A stretch of 64,000 nt of DNA. It comes from Alloboseaceae bacterium BT-24-1 (lineage in GTDB: Bacteria; Pseudomonadota; Alphaproteobacteria; Rhizobiales; Beijerinckiaceae). Below the pieces are notes generated by a model. The model was not told where the DNA came from. It did no database searches and saw nothing but the letters and a program-made list of their open reading frames with translations. Both the position numbers and the translations under genes were made by a program. This document shows, piece after piece, positions 32,950 through 41,347 of the stretch (the first letter of the stretch is position 1; every line of letters begins with the position of its first letter). The stretch is from the NCBI GenBank assembly GCA_025846845.1, contig JAOYTL010000013.1, forward strand, positions 141,869 to 205,868. Direction: 5' to 3'.

Positions 32950-33813
32950 ATGACCGCGCCACGCTTTATCGCCGCCTGCGTCCAGATGCGTTCGACGCGC
33001 GATCCCAAGCGCAACCGCGACGATGCGGTCCGCCTGATCCGCGAGGCCGCGGCGGCCGGCGCGCAATTCGTCCAGACGCCGGAGGTCACCAATCTCTGCG
33101 AGCGCGACACCAAGCGCCTGCGCGAAATCAGCCAGGGCGAAGAGCAGCACGAGGTGCTCGCTGGGCTGCGCGAGGCAGCTCGCGAGACCGGGATCTGGCT
33201 GCAGATCGGCTCGCTCTCGGTCAAAGCCGGCGAGAAGATCGCCAACCGCGCTTACATGATCGATCCCGCCGGCGAGATCGTCGCCCGCTACGACAAGATC
33301 CATCTCTTCGACGTCGACCTGCCCAATGGCGAGACCTGGCGCGAATCCAGCACCTTCTCCGGCGGCGACAGGGCGACTTTGGTCGAGACGCCCTGGGGTC
33401 TGATCGGGGTGTCGATCTGCTACGATGTCCGCTTCCCCTATCTCTACCGGGCAGAGGCCGAGGCTGGCGCCTTCATGCTGACCGCGCCGGCCTGCTTCAC
33501 CCGCCAGACCGGCGAGGCGCATTGGCAGGTGCTGCAGCGGGCTCGCGCCATCGAGAACGGCGCCTTCATGATGTCGGCGGCGCAGGGCGGCCTGCACGAG
33601 GACGGCCGCGAGAGCTATGGCCACTCGATCATCGTCGATCCCTGGGGCCGCGTCCTGGCCGAGGCCGGCAACGAGCCCGGGCTGATCATGGCCGAGATCG
33701 ATCTCGCGTTGGTCGCGGACGCCCGCCAGCGCATCCCGACCTTGCGCCACACCCGCTCCTTCGCGGTCGAAACCCGCAAGGGCGAGCAGCCGCGGCTCGA
33801 CGCGGCCGAGTGA
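32950..33813 (+). CDS. Carbon-nitrogen hydrolase (Nit2-like omega-amidase/nitrilase)
   Basis: A 287-residue nitrilase-superfamily enzyme with the Glu-Lys-Cys triad visible: Glu in QTPEVTNLCERD, Lys in RYDKIHLFDVDLPNGE, and Cys in GVSICYDVRFPYLYR. The CYDVRFP signature is typical of Nit/omega-amidase members that act on deaminated glutathione or alpha-ketoglutaramate-type amides. This fits its place next to glutaredoxin. The ATG is preceded by GAGGAG. Confidence 0.9.
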   Translation: MTAPRFIAACVQMRSTRDPKRNRDDAVRLIREAAAAGAQFVQTPEVTNLCERDTKRLREISQGEEQHEVLAGLREAARETGIWLQIGSLSVKAGEKIANRAYMIDPAGEIVARYDKIHLFDVDLPNGETWRESSTFSGGDRATLVETPWGLIGVSICYDVRFPYLYRAEAEAGAFMLTAPACFTRQTGEAHWQVLQRARAIENGAFMMSAAQGGLHEDGRESYGHSIIVDPWGRVLAEAGNEPGLIMAEIDLALVADARQRIPTLRHTRSFAVETRKGEQPRLDAAE

Positions 33814-33883
33814 GCATGGCAGCAAAACTTGCCGCGGAACGGCCGCGCCCCCATCTGCAGCCGTTACCCGGCTTTGAGTTGAG

Positions 33884-34387
33884 ATGATCCGTTACACCCT
33901 GATCTGCGACAACGCCCACGAGTTCGAGAGCTGGTTTGCCAGCTCCAACAGCTTCGAGGAGCAGGCGAAGCGCGGTTTCGTCACCTGCCCGGTCTGCGAC
34001 AGCGCCAGGGTCGAGCGTGCCGTGATGTCTCCCGCCGTGGCCCGCACCGACCGTGGCCGGCGACCGGCGGAGTCTGCGCCTTTACCGGAGGCTGCCGTGC
34101 CGTCATCTGCCCCCGCTCCCTCCCCTGCCCCGGCCGTTCAGCCGGCAGCGCTGATGGGTGAGAAGGAGATCGCGTTTCGCGCGATGCTGACGGCACTGCA
34201 CGAGCATGTCGCCGCCAACGCCGAGCCCGTCGGCAAGAATTTCGCCGAGGAGGCGCTGAAGATCCATCATGGCGAGAGCGAGAGCCGCGCCATCTATGGC
34301 GAGGCCAGCGCCGAGGACGCGCAGATGCTGCATGAGGAAGGCGTCGAGTTCCTGCCGCTGCCGCGGCTGCCCGAGGGACGGAACTAG
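33884..34387 (+). CDS. DUF1178 family protein
   Basis: A 167-residue protein. The N-terminus MIRYTLICDNAHEFESWF with CPVCDSARVERAVMSP is the DUF1178 signature, with two Cys pairs that suggest a zinc ribbon. A Pro/Ala-rich middle separates it from a helical C-terminal half containing KIHHGESESRAIYGEAS. Function is unknown. The gene regularly ends the comF-grxC-nitrilase run in this order, and starts 70 bases after the nitrilase stop. Confidence 0.88.
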   Translation: MIRYTLICDNAHEFESWFASSNSFEEQAKRGFVTCPVCDSARVERAVMSPAVARTDRGRRPAESAPLPEAAVPSSAPAPSPAPAVQPAALMGEKEIAFRAMLTALHEHVAANAEPVGKNFAEEALKIHHGESESRAIYGEASAEDAQMLHEEGVEFLPLPRLPEGRN

Positions 34388-34408
34388 CACCAGCGCTTAC
34401 CCGCACCC

Positions 34409-34504
34409 GTCATGGTCGGGCTTGTCCCGACCATCCACGTCTTCGCTTCGTTGATCAGTTCGTGTTCAAGACGTGGATGCTCGCCACAAGGGCGAGCATG
34501 ACGA
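34409..34504. repeat. Cruciform intergenic repeat, copy 1
   Basis: GTCATGGTCGGGCTTGTCCC opens the copy. ATCCACGTCTT (ending 34443) pairs over a variable loop with AAGACGTGGAT, and local hairpins GGTCGG/CCGACC and CTCGCC/GGGCGAG flank it. The copy ends GAGCATGACG. Related copies are at 44607-44698 and 63339-63470. It lies between DUF1178 and the marR gene. Confidence 0.8.
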
Positions 34505-34561
34505 TCGTTGTGCTCTGTAGATCCGGCAACTGACATTCACCGCTTGCGTTCGCCTCATCCC

Positions 34562-34577
34562 GGGCATATACCCGCAA
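34562..34577. promoter_or_regulatory. MarR operator, copy 1
   Basis: GGGCATATACCCGCAA overlaps the region immediately before the marR start codon (34581) and matches the site at 34994-35011. The dyad is GGG-CATATA-CCC. Repressor bound here would block its own initiation. Confidence 0.7.
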
Positions 34578-34580
34578 CCT

Positions 34581-34979
34581 ATGTCGGTTCCCTGCATCTG
34601 CACGACCTTGCGCTCGGCCTCCCGCCGGATGATCGCCTTCTATGACGAGTCGATCGCTCCGGTCGGGGTCAACATCGCGCAGTTCAGCCTGATGCGCTCG
34701 ATCGCCCGGACCCAGCCGGTGACGCTGACCGCGCTCGGCCGGCGTGTCGAGCTCGACCGCTCGACCATCGGCCGCAATGTCCGCGTGCTCGAGAAGATGG
34801 GCCTCGTCGTGCTCGGCCGCGGCGAGGACCAGCGCGAAGCCACGGTCATGCTGACCGAGGCCGGACACAAGGTTCTGGAAGACGGCGCCCCCCTCTGGGA
34901 CGGCGCCCAGAAATCCCTCGACGACCGTCTCGGCGTCGAATTCATGCGACAGCTTCACGTCGCGCTCGATTCACTCTGA
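34581..34979 (+). CDS. MarR-family transcriptional regulator
   Basis: A 132-residue winged-helix regulator. The opening CICTTLRSASRRMIAFYDES and VNIAQFSLMRSI are typical of the MarR subgroup with an N-terminal Cys pair, which may sense redox or electrophiles. The wing and recognition helix are in LTALGRRVELDRSTIGRNVR and VLGRGEDQREATVMLTEAG. It autoregulates through the dyad just upstream and probably represses the MFS transporter gene through the matching dyad 15 bases before that start. There is no clear ribosome-binding site. Confidence 0.88.
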   Translation: MSVPCICTTLRSASRRMIAFYDESIAPVGVNIAQFSLMRSIARTQPVTLTALGRRVELDRSTIGRNVRVLEKMGLVVLGRGEDQREATVMLTEAGHKVLEDGAPLWDGAQKSLDDRLGVEFMRQLHVALDSL

Positions 34980-34993
34980 TTTCCTCATGGATA

Positions 34994-35011
34994 TGCGGGC
35001 ATATACCCGCA
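34994..35011. promoter_or_regulatory. MarR operator, copy 2 (before MFS gene)
   Basis: TGCGGGCATATACCCGCA is a near-perfect 18-bp dyad that shares GGGCATATACCCGCA with the site upstream of marR. It lies between the marR stop and the MFS start. Confidence 0.75.
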
Positions 35012-35025
35012 AAAGGGAGCAACTG

Positions 35026-36339
35026 ATGCCGACAGATCTCGCAGAACAAGCCCAACCAGTCGGCCTTGCCGACGCCTTCGCCCGGCGCGGCATCCATTAT
35101 GGCTGGGTGGTTGCGGCGGTGACCTTCCTGACCATGCTGGTCACCGCCGGCGCCGTCGGAGCGCCTGGCGTCTTGATCCTGCCGCTGCAGAAGGAGTTCG
35201 GCTGGGCGACCTCCGAAATCTCCTCGGCGCTGGCGATCCGGCTGCTGCTGTTCGGGCTGATGGCGCCCTTCGCCGCCGCCTTCATGAACCGCTTCGGCGT
35301 CCGGCCTGTCGCCATGGTCGCGCTCAACCTGATCGCGGCAAGCATCATCGGCTCCTTCTTCATGACGCAGCTCTGGCAGCTGGTCCTGCTCTGGGGCTTC
35401 GTACTCGGCTTCGGCACCGGCCTCACTGCCATGGTGCTCGGCGCCACCGTCGCGACGCGCTGGTTCGTGCAGCGGCGCGGCCTCGTCGTCGGCCTGCTGA
35501 CCGCCAGCACCGCGACTGGTCAGCTCGTCTTCCTGCCTTTGCTCGCAGCCTTGACCGAGCAAGTCGGCTGGCGCGCCGCCATGACCTTTGTGCTCGGCAT
35601 GATCGCGCTTGCCGCGATCGGCGTGCTCGCCCTGATGCGCGACCGCCCGGCCGATCTCGGCCTGGCCCCCTATGGCGGCACGCAGATCGTGCCGGCCCCG
35701 GCGCAAGCCGCCAGCCTCGGGGCGATGCTCGCCTCCCCGCTCGTCGCGCTGCGCGAAGCCGCGAAGACCAGCACCTTCTGGATCCTGTTCGGCACCTTCT
35801 TCGTCTGCGGCGCCAGCACCAACGGGCTGGTCCAGACCCATTTCGTCGCGCTCTGCGGCGATTACGGCATGGCGGCGGTGACGGCGGCGAGCGTGCTCGC
35901 GGTGATCGGCATCTTCGACTTCCTCGGCACGGTCGGCTCCGGCTGGCTCTCGGACCGCTATGACAGCCGCTGGCTGCTGTTCTGGTATTACGGCCTGCGC
36001 GGGCTCTCGCTGCTCTTCCTGCCCTTCACCGACTTCTCCTTCTACGGCCTCTCGATCTTCGCGATCTTCTACGGGCTCGACTGGGTCGCGACCGTACCGC
36101 CGACGATCAAGCTCGCCGCCGACCGTTTCGGCGAGAAGGCGACCCTCGTCTTCGGCTGGGTCTTCACCGGTCACCAGCTTGGCGCCGCGGTCGCCGCCTA
36201 TGGCGCCGGCTTCAGCCGCACCGTCTATGACAGCTACCTGCCGGCCTTCTTCATTGCCGGCGCGCTCTGCCTCTTCGCCGCCGGCTTCTGCATCTTGATG
36301 CGTGGCGGCCAAGCCAAGCCCGTGCCCGCCGCCGCCTGA
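35026..36339 (+). CDS. MFS transporter (MarR-controlled)
   Basis: A 437-residue permease with 12 hydrophobic segments. It has the MFS pattern IHYGWVVAAVTFLTMLV seen in oxalate/formate- and monocarboxylate-type members, the motif A-like loop MNRFGVRPVAMV, and the second-half SGWLSDRYDSRWLLFWYYG. The ATG at 35026 has GGGAG upstream. Together with the MarR gene and the following SDR gene it forms an inducible uptake or efflux and oxidation unit. The substrate is unknown. Confidence 0.9.
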   Translation: MPTDLAEQAQPVGLADAFARRGIHYGWVVAAVTFLTMLVTAGAVGAPGVLILPLQKEFGWATSEISSALAIRLLLFGLMAPFAAAFMNRFGVRPVAMVALNLIAASIIGSFFMTQLWQLVLLWGFVLGFGTGLTAMVLGATVATRWFVQRRGLVVGLLTASTATGQLVFLPLLAALTEQVGWRAAMTFVLGMIALAAIGVLALMRDRPADLGLAPYGGTQIVPAPAQAASLGAMLASPLVALREAAKTSTFWILFGTFFVCGASTNGLVQTHFVALCGDYGMAAVTAASVLAVIGIFDFLGTVGSGWLSDRYDSRWLLFWYYGLRGLSLLFLPFTDFSFYGLSIFAIFYGLDWVATVPPTIKLAADRFGEKATLVFGWVFTGHQLGAAVAAYGAGFSRTVYDSYLPAFFIAGALCLFAAGFCILMRGGQAKPVPAAA

Positions 36340-36353
36340 ACGGAGACCTGACG

Positions 36354-37046
36354 ATGACCTCCCTCCCCTATCGCAGCGCCCTGATCGTCGGAGCCGGCTC
36401 GGGCATCAGCGCCTCGGTCGCCCGTGCGCTCGCCGCCCAAGGCGTCAAGGTCGGCCTCGCCGCCCGCAACACCGAAAAGCTCGCCGCGCTCGCTGCCGAG
36501 ACCGGCGCAGCGACCTTCACGGTCGACGCCTCCGATCCGGCGGCCCTCGCCGGCCTGTTCGAGGCGGCGGAGGCCCGGATCGGCGAGCCCGACATCGTCA
36601 TCTACAATGCCAGTGGCCGTCTGCGCGGGCCGATCGCGGAGCTCGATCCCGCAGGGGTCGCGCAGGCACTTGCGGTCACCGCCTATGGCGCCTTCCTTGT
36701 GACGCAGCAGGCGGCGCGACGGATGCTGCCGCATGGGCGCGGCGCGATCCTGCTCACCGGCGCCACCGCCGGCATCAAGGGCTTCGCACTGTCGGCGCCC
36801 TTCGCCATGGGCAAGTTCGCCCTGCGCGGCCTGGCGCAAAGCGCGGCGCGGGAGCTTGGGCCGAAGGGCATCCATGTCGCGCATTTCGTCATCGACGGCG
36901 CTGTTCGCAGCACCCGTCATCCGGATACTGATGACAACACGCTCGACCCGGACGCCATCGCCCAGAGCTATCTCGACGTGCTCAGGCAGCCGCGCAGCGC
37001 CTGGTCGCTCGAGGTCGAGCTTCGGCCCTGGGTCGAGAGCTTCTAA
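36354..37046 (+). CDS. SDR-family protein lacking the canonical catalytic Tyr
   Basis: A 230-residue Rossmann-fold protein, 14 bases after the MFS gene. The nucleotide-binding motif GAGSGISAS (residues ~12-20) and the NASG strand-4 motif are normal. The active-site region reads ILLTGATAGIKG then APFAMGKFALRGLAQ: the position four before the Lys, where YxxxK is expected, is Phe, and the usual catalytic Ser is Thr/Ala. The fold is clear, but ordinary SDR chemistry looks compromised. A binding role or altered reaction is possible. Confidence 0.8.
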   Translation: MTSLPYRSALIVGAGSGISASVARALAAQGVKVGLAARNTEKLAALAAETGAATFTVDASDPAALAGLFEAAEARIGEPDIVIYNASGRLRGPIAELDPAGVAQALAVTAYGAFLVTQQAARRMLPHGRGAILLTGATAGIKGFALSAPFAMGKFALRGLAQSAARELGPKGIHVAHFVIDGAVRSTRHPDTDDNTLDPDAIAQSYLDVLRQPRSAWSLEVELRPWVESF

Positions 37047-37053
37047 GGGCCGC

Positions 37054-37725
37054 TCAGGCCTTCTCGATCGGCGGCACCTTGAAGGTCTCGACCGTCGAGG
37101 CGCCGCCGGCGAGCAGCGCCTCCCATTCGGCCTCCGCCTTCACTCGTGCCAGGCAGGGTGCGAGCTTGGCCTCGACCAGCGCATGAGGCACGAAGACGAG
37201 GCCGTCATCGTCGCCGACGACGAGATCATGCGGCTGGACGGCGACGCCACCGAAGACGATCGGCCCGTTGACGATGCCGCGCTCCATCGAGGACGGGCCG
37301 CGCGGCATGATCCAGCGCGAGAAGAAGACGAAGTCCGGCCATTGCGACACCGGCCCGACATCGCGCACCGCGCCGTCGACGACGACGCCGGCAATGCCCT
37401 TGCGCCGGGCGGCACCGCCGAGCAGGTCGCCGATCATCGCCGCATCCTTGCGCCCGCCAGCCGCGACCACCACGACGTCGCCGCGCTCGGCAATGCTGAT
37501 CGCATGATGCACCGGCCCGTAATCGGCCGGCTCGCACCAGGCGGTGATCGCCTGGCCGACCAGCCGCTTGCCCGGAGCGAAAGGGCGGGTCGGCCGGATC
37601 GCCGGATCGGCATGGCCGATGCCGCCGAGCTGGTCGGCGATCACCGAGCTCGGCACCGCCTGCCAGGCGTCGATCAGGGCTTGCGGCAGGCGCGGATGGG
37701 CAGGCGTGGCGAGACGGGTCGGCAT
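37054..37725 (-). CDS. RraA-family protein (HMG/CHA aldolase-like)
   Basis: A 223-residue RraA-fold protein. The family's active-site loop GDLLGGAARRKGIAGVVVDG, AVRD with the Arg-Asp substrate and metal residues, and the early VIADQLGG are present. Many members are 4-hydroxy-4-methyl-2-oxoglutarate or oxaloacetate aldolases/decarboxylases that cleave C-C bonds of oxo-acids. Regulators of RNase E are only a minority. It is 31 bases downstream of the aminotransferase gene on the same strand, so it may act on the product of the same catabolic route. Confidence 0.85.
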   Translation of the reverse strand: MPTRLATPAHPRLPQALIDAWQAVPSSVIADQLGGIGHADPAIRPTRPFAPGKRLVGQAITAWCEPADYGPVHHAISIAERGDVVVVAAGGRKDAAMIGDLLGGAARRKGIAGVVVDGAVRDVGPVSQWPDFVFFSRWIMPRGPSSMERGIVNGPIVFGGVAVQPHDLVVGDDDGLVFVPHALVEAKLAPCLARVKAEAEWEALLAGGASTVETFKVPPIEKA

Positions 37726-37756
37726 CGGCGTTTCCTCGGTTTTTCTTTGATTGGAC

Positions 37757-38989
37757 TCACGCCGCCCGACCGGGCCGCTCGGCGAGCAGGCGCCGCACCG
37801 CCCGCTCCAGCCGCCGCACGCCCTCGACCAGGACGTCCGGCGCCGAGCGGGTGAAATTGACCCGCATCGCGCTCTTCAGCACGCCCGAGGGATCGAACAC
37901 GCTCGACGGCACGAAGGCGACGTTCTCGGCCAGGGCGTGGGTATAGAGCGCGTCGGTGTCGATGGCCCCATCCTTGGCCCGCATCCAGACGAACATGCCA
38001 CCCAGCGGCACCTCCCATTCGAACCAGTCGGAGAGATGTTCCGCCGCCGCAGCGCATAGGGCATCGCGGCGCTCGCGATAGGTCGCGACGATCTTCGGGA
38101 TGTGCTGCGCCTCGAAATCGCTCTCGATCATCTCGAGCGCGACCGCCTGCGTCAGCAGGCTGGAGGCGATGTCGGTCGACTGCTTGGCCAGCGCCAGCGT
38201 CGCAATCAGCGCGGCCTCGGCCACGACCCAGCCGACACGCAGGCCCGGCACCAGACTCTTCGACAGCGTGCCGAGATAGATCACCGGCCCGGCATAGGCG
38301 CCGTTCGGATGGCGCTGCGCGTGATGGGCGAGGATGCTCGGCCCGGCCTGCCCATCGAATTGCAGCGGCAGATAGGGATCGTCCTCGAGCAGCCAGGTCC
38401 CGGCCGCCTCGACCTTGTCGAGCAGGGCGGCGCGCTGATCCTGCGGCACCAGCACCCCGGTCGGGTTGGAATAGTTCGGCACGGCATAGACGAACTTGGC
38501 CTGGTGCAGCGCCGCATCATGCCCGGGCGCCTGCAGGCTCCAGTCGAGCTTCTCATAGCGCGGCATGCGCGGCCGCCAGGCATCGAGCGCGCCGAGATAG
38601 GTCGGGAACTGCGAGAGGATCAGTTCGCCGGGATCGACCAGCGCCTTGCCGACCAGGTCGAGCCCCTGCATCGCCCCGGTCGTCAAAAGCACGTTCTCCG
38701 GCCCGAAGCGGCGCCCGGTCGTGGCGCTGAAGCGTTCGGCGATCGCCGCCCGCAGCGCCGGCAGCCCCTCGATCGCCCCGTATTCGAGGATCTGCGTGCC
38801 CCAGCGCGTCAGCGCCCGATCCTGCGCGGCGGAGATCGCCTCGACCGGATAGAGCTCGGCCGCCGGCAGGCCACCGGCGAGGCTGACGACATCGGCCCGC
38901 CCGCCGATCGCCATGAACTGCTGGGTGATGCTGTTGCCGGTCGAGAGCCAGCTGGCGAAAGCCGGCCGCCGCGCATCCGATGTCACCAT
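37757..38989 (-). CDS. PLP-dependent aminotransferase (class I/II, 2-aminoadipate type)
   Basis: A 410-residue fold-type I aminotransferase. It shows DVVSLAGGLPAAELYPVEA, LLTTGAMQGLDLVGKAL, VPNYSNPTGVLVP, WLLEDDPY and the PLP-Lys motif YLGTLSKSLVPGLRVGW. These match the MocR-related LysN/2-aminoadipate and aromatic/branched-chain aminotransferase group. The start at 38989 removes an upstream extension that has no family similarity. The divergent Lrp regulator 150 bases away suggests amino-acid control. Confidence 0.9.
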   Translation of the reverse strand: MVTSDARRPAFASWLSTGNSITQQFMAIGGRADVVSLAGGLPAAELYPVEAISAAQDRALTRWGTQILEYGAIEGLPALRAAIAERFSATTGRRFGPENVLLTTGAMQGLDLVGKALVDPGELILSQFPTYLGALDAWRPRMPRYEKLDWSLQAPGHDAALHQAKFVYAVPNYSNPTGVLVPQDQRAALLDKVEAAGTWLLEDDPYLPLQFDGQAGPSILAHHAQRHPNGAYAGPVIYLGTLSKSLVPGLRVGWVVAEAALIATLALAKQSTDIASSLLTQAVALEMIESDFEAQHIPKIVATYRERRDALCAAAAEHLSDWFEWEVPLGGMFVWMRAKDGAIDTDALYTHALAENVAFVPSSVFDPSGVLKSAMRVNFTRSAPDVLVEGVRRLERAVRRLLAERPGRAA

Positions 38990-39138
38990 GACCCTTGCAC
39001 CATCCTTTTTCAGCCGAAGCGGCCGCTTGTGAAGGTTTAGCACTCTCGGAGCGAGCGAATCCGTGCAATGATTGAACATATCTCCTAGTTGGCGCGACTT
39101 ATCGCCTATGAAGAGAAAATCTGGAGTGAAACTCGCTC

Positions 39139-39663
39139 ATGACCGAGCTGGATCGCATCGACCGAAAAATTCTGGCCGCACTGCAGCAGAATGGCCGCAT
39201 CTCGACCCTCGAACTGGCCGAGGCGGTCGGCCTTTCGCCGACGCCCTGTGCTCGCCGCATCAAGCGGCTGGAGGAGGCCGGCGTCATCGAAGGCTATGCG
39301 GCGAAGATCAGCCCTGCCGCGCTCGGCTTCGGCATCTGCGTCATGGTCAGCGTCAAGCTCGCCAAGCAGAGCCCGGACGCTGCGGAGCAGTTCATGAGCG
39401 CGATCCGCGACCAGCCCGAGATCACCGAATGCCTGCTGGTCACCGGCAATGTCGACTATCTCCTGCGCGTCTGGGTCAAGGACATCGAGGCGCTGCGCAC
39501 CTTCATCAGCGAGGCCCTGCAGGCGATCCCCTGCGTTGCCGAGACCTCGACCATGGTCATCCTCGACACGCAGACCGCGAACCGGCTGCTGAATGTCCCC
39601 GGCCCAGCCCAAGGCCGGAAGGCACAGCCCGCCCGGTCCGCACGCGAGGCGGACCGGGACTAG
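39139..39663 (+). CDS. Lrp/AsnC-family transcriptional regulator
   Basis: A 174-residue Lrp-type regulator. The N-terminal HTH (DRIDRKILAALQQNGRISTL then LAEAVGLSPTPCARRIKRLE) is followed by an AsnC ligand-binding domain that includes LLVTGNVDYLLRVWVKDI. A Lys/Arg tail follows. It is divergent from the aminotransferase, and probably regulates that gene and the RraA-like gene in response to an amino acid. Confidence 0.9.
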   Translation: MTELDRIDRKILAALQQNGRISTLELAEAVGLSPTPCARRIKRLEEAGVIEGYAAKISPAALGFGICVMVSVKLAKQSPDAAEQFMSAIRDQPEITECLLVTGNVDYLLRVWVKDIEALRTFISEALQAIPCVAETSTMVILDTQTANRLLNVPGPAQGRKAQPARSAREADRD

Positions 39664-39675
39664 CGCTGCTCGCGC

Positions 39676-41013
39676 TTACTTCGCCGCGACCTTGGCCGGT
39701 GCTGCCTTGTGGATGCGGCCATTGCTCATCACGAACAGCACGCGCTGCAATTCGGTGATGTCCTTGGTCGGATCGGAGGCGACCGCGATCACATCGGCGG
39801 CCTTGCCGGGTTCGAGCGTGCCGATCTGCTTGGAGAGGTCGAGCAGGTCGGCGGCATCGACCGTCCCCATCCGGATCGCGATATCGGCCGGAATGCCGGC
39901 CTTGACCATCAGTGCGAACTCCTCGGCATTGTTGCCGTGCTCGCTGACGCCGGTATCGGTGCCGAAGGCGATCTTGACGCCGCCGCGATAGGCGCGGCCG
40001 AGCATGTCGAGCATCAGCGGCCCGACCTGCCGCGCCTTGTCGCGCACCGCAGGCGGCAGGAAGCCCTCCTCATCCGCCATCTTCACCACAGTCGCGCCAG
40101 CGAGCACGGTCGGGACGAGATAGGCGCCGCTCTTCTTGAACAGGGCGATCGACTCGTCGTTGAGATAGGTGCCGTGCTCGATCGAGTCGACGCCGGCCCG
40201 CAGCGCCGCATTGACGCCGTCGGCGCCGTGGGCGTGCACCGCTACCTTGCGCCCCATGGCATGGGCGGCTTCGACGATGCCCTCGATCTCGTCATCGAAC
40301 ATCTGCTTGCCGGTGCCGGCCGCCGTATTGCTCAGCACCCCGCCGGTCGCGGTGATCTTGATCACATCAGCGCCGCGCTTGATCTGGTTGCGCGCCGCAT
40401 GGCGGCACTGCTCGCGGCCATTGCAGATGTTGTCGCCGAGCTCGGGGAAGACATCGGGTGCAAAGCCGTTGGTGTCGGAATGACCGCCGGTCGCCGAGAT
40501 CGACTGGCCGGCCGTGACGATCCGTGGCCCGGGCACCTGCCCCTTGCGGATCGCATCGCGCAAAGCGAGCGCCGGCGCCCCGCGCGAGCCGAGATCGCGC
40601 ACCGTGGTGAAGCCGGCATCGAGCGTACGCCTGGCATAGACGACGCCGTCGAGCGCGACGTTCTCGCCGGTCTTCTTGACGCGCTGGAGTTCGGTGTCGC
40701 GCGCCCGCTCCGAGGTGATGTGGACATGAGAGTCGATCAGGCCCGGCAGCACATAGCGGTCGCTGAGATCGACCACAGTCACTGCCTGCGCCGGGGCGCC
40801 GATGCTGTCGGCCGTGACGAAGCCGTCCTTCATCTCCTGGATCAGGCTGTTCTTGATGATGAGGCTGGTCTTGGCCCGGGCTGGTGTGCCGGGAACGGCG
40901 AGCACCGAGCCGGCATGAATGATCGTCCAGCGGTCCCCGGCCGGCGCTTGCGCCAGGGCAGCCGGCGCCAGGCCCGCAACGAGCGCAGCGGCGAGCAGTA
41001 TCGTTTTCGACAT
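39676..41013 (-). CDS. Secreted amidohydrolase (imidazolonepropionase/prolidase-like)
   Basis: A 445-residue metal-dependent hydrolase with a Sec signal peptide (MSKTILLAAALVAGLAPAAL, cleavage after AQA). Metal and catalytic motifs are DSHVHITSERARDTEL (HxH), the carboxylate-Lys region around GADVIKITATGGVLS, VAVHAHGADG, and the C-terminal FGTDTGVSEHG. This matches COG1228-type periplasmic dipeptidases and amidohydrolases. The ATG at 41013 has GGAGG upstream. It is convergent with the Lrp gene, 12 bases away. Confidence 0.88.
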   Translation of the reverse strand: MSKTILLAAALVAGLAPAALAQAPAGDRWTIIHAGSVLAVPGTPARAKTSLIIKNSLIQEMKDGFVTADSIGAPAQAVTVVDLSDRYVLPGLIDSHVHITSERARDTELQRVKKTGENVALDGVVYARRTLDAGFTTVRDLGSRGAPALALRDAIRKGQVPGPRIVTAGQSISATGGHSDTNGFAPDVFPELGDNICNGREQCRHAARNQIKRGADVIKITATGGVLSNTAAGTGKQMFDDEIEGIVEAAHAMGRKVAVHAHGADGVNAALRAGVDSIEHGTYLNDESIALFKKSGAYLVPTVLAGATVVKMADEEGFLPPAVRDKARQVGPLMLDMLGRAYRGGVKIAFGTDTGVSEHGNNAEEFALMVKAGIPADIAIRMGTVDAADLLDLSKQIGTLEPGKAADVIAVASDPTKDITELQRVLFVMSNGRIHKAAPAKVAAK

Positions 41014-41347
41014 CGATTTCCTCCATTGATGCGACGTCATTGCCATCAGCCATCCTGCCTAGTCGGCAGAGGCTGTCGGTCAGGTGCGTCGCTTGATCTT
41101 TGCGCAGGGACCTCCCTGCGGCTGGGCGCCAATCTGCCGAGGATAGCGGAAGACCGTCAATCGACAGGATGGCCGATCGCACATGCCCTGGCCGCAACCC
41201 TGACGTGCTCCAGTCTACAGCCTATGCCAGCTCGGCTGGGCCTTCGCCCAATGTCGTAGACGACGGGTCGCCCCTCTGGCGTTATCTTCGCTGCAGTGCA
41301 ACAATCGCGATTGCACGAGCTCAAAGACGGCACGGCAGGGAGCGACC
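41014..41347. other. Gene-free divergent region between amidohydrolase and meaA
   Basis: This 334-bp region separates two divergent genes and should hold both promoters. I see no tRNA, clear dyad operator or B12-riboswitch-like conserved boxes. Only AGGGAG just before the meaA start is identifiable, as a ribosome-binding site. Confidence 0.5.

Noticed and set aside
41014..41347. Possible cobalamin riboswitch upstream of the B12-dependent mutase
   Set aside because: I see no B12-box-like conserved sequence or matching stem architecture.
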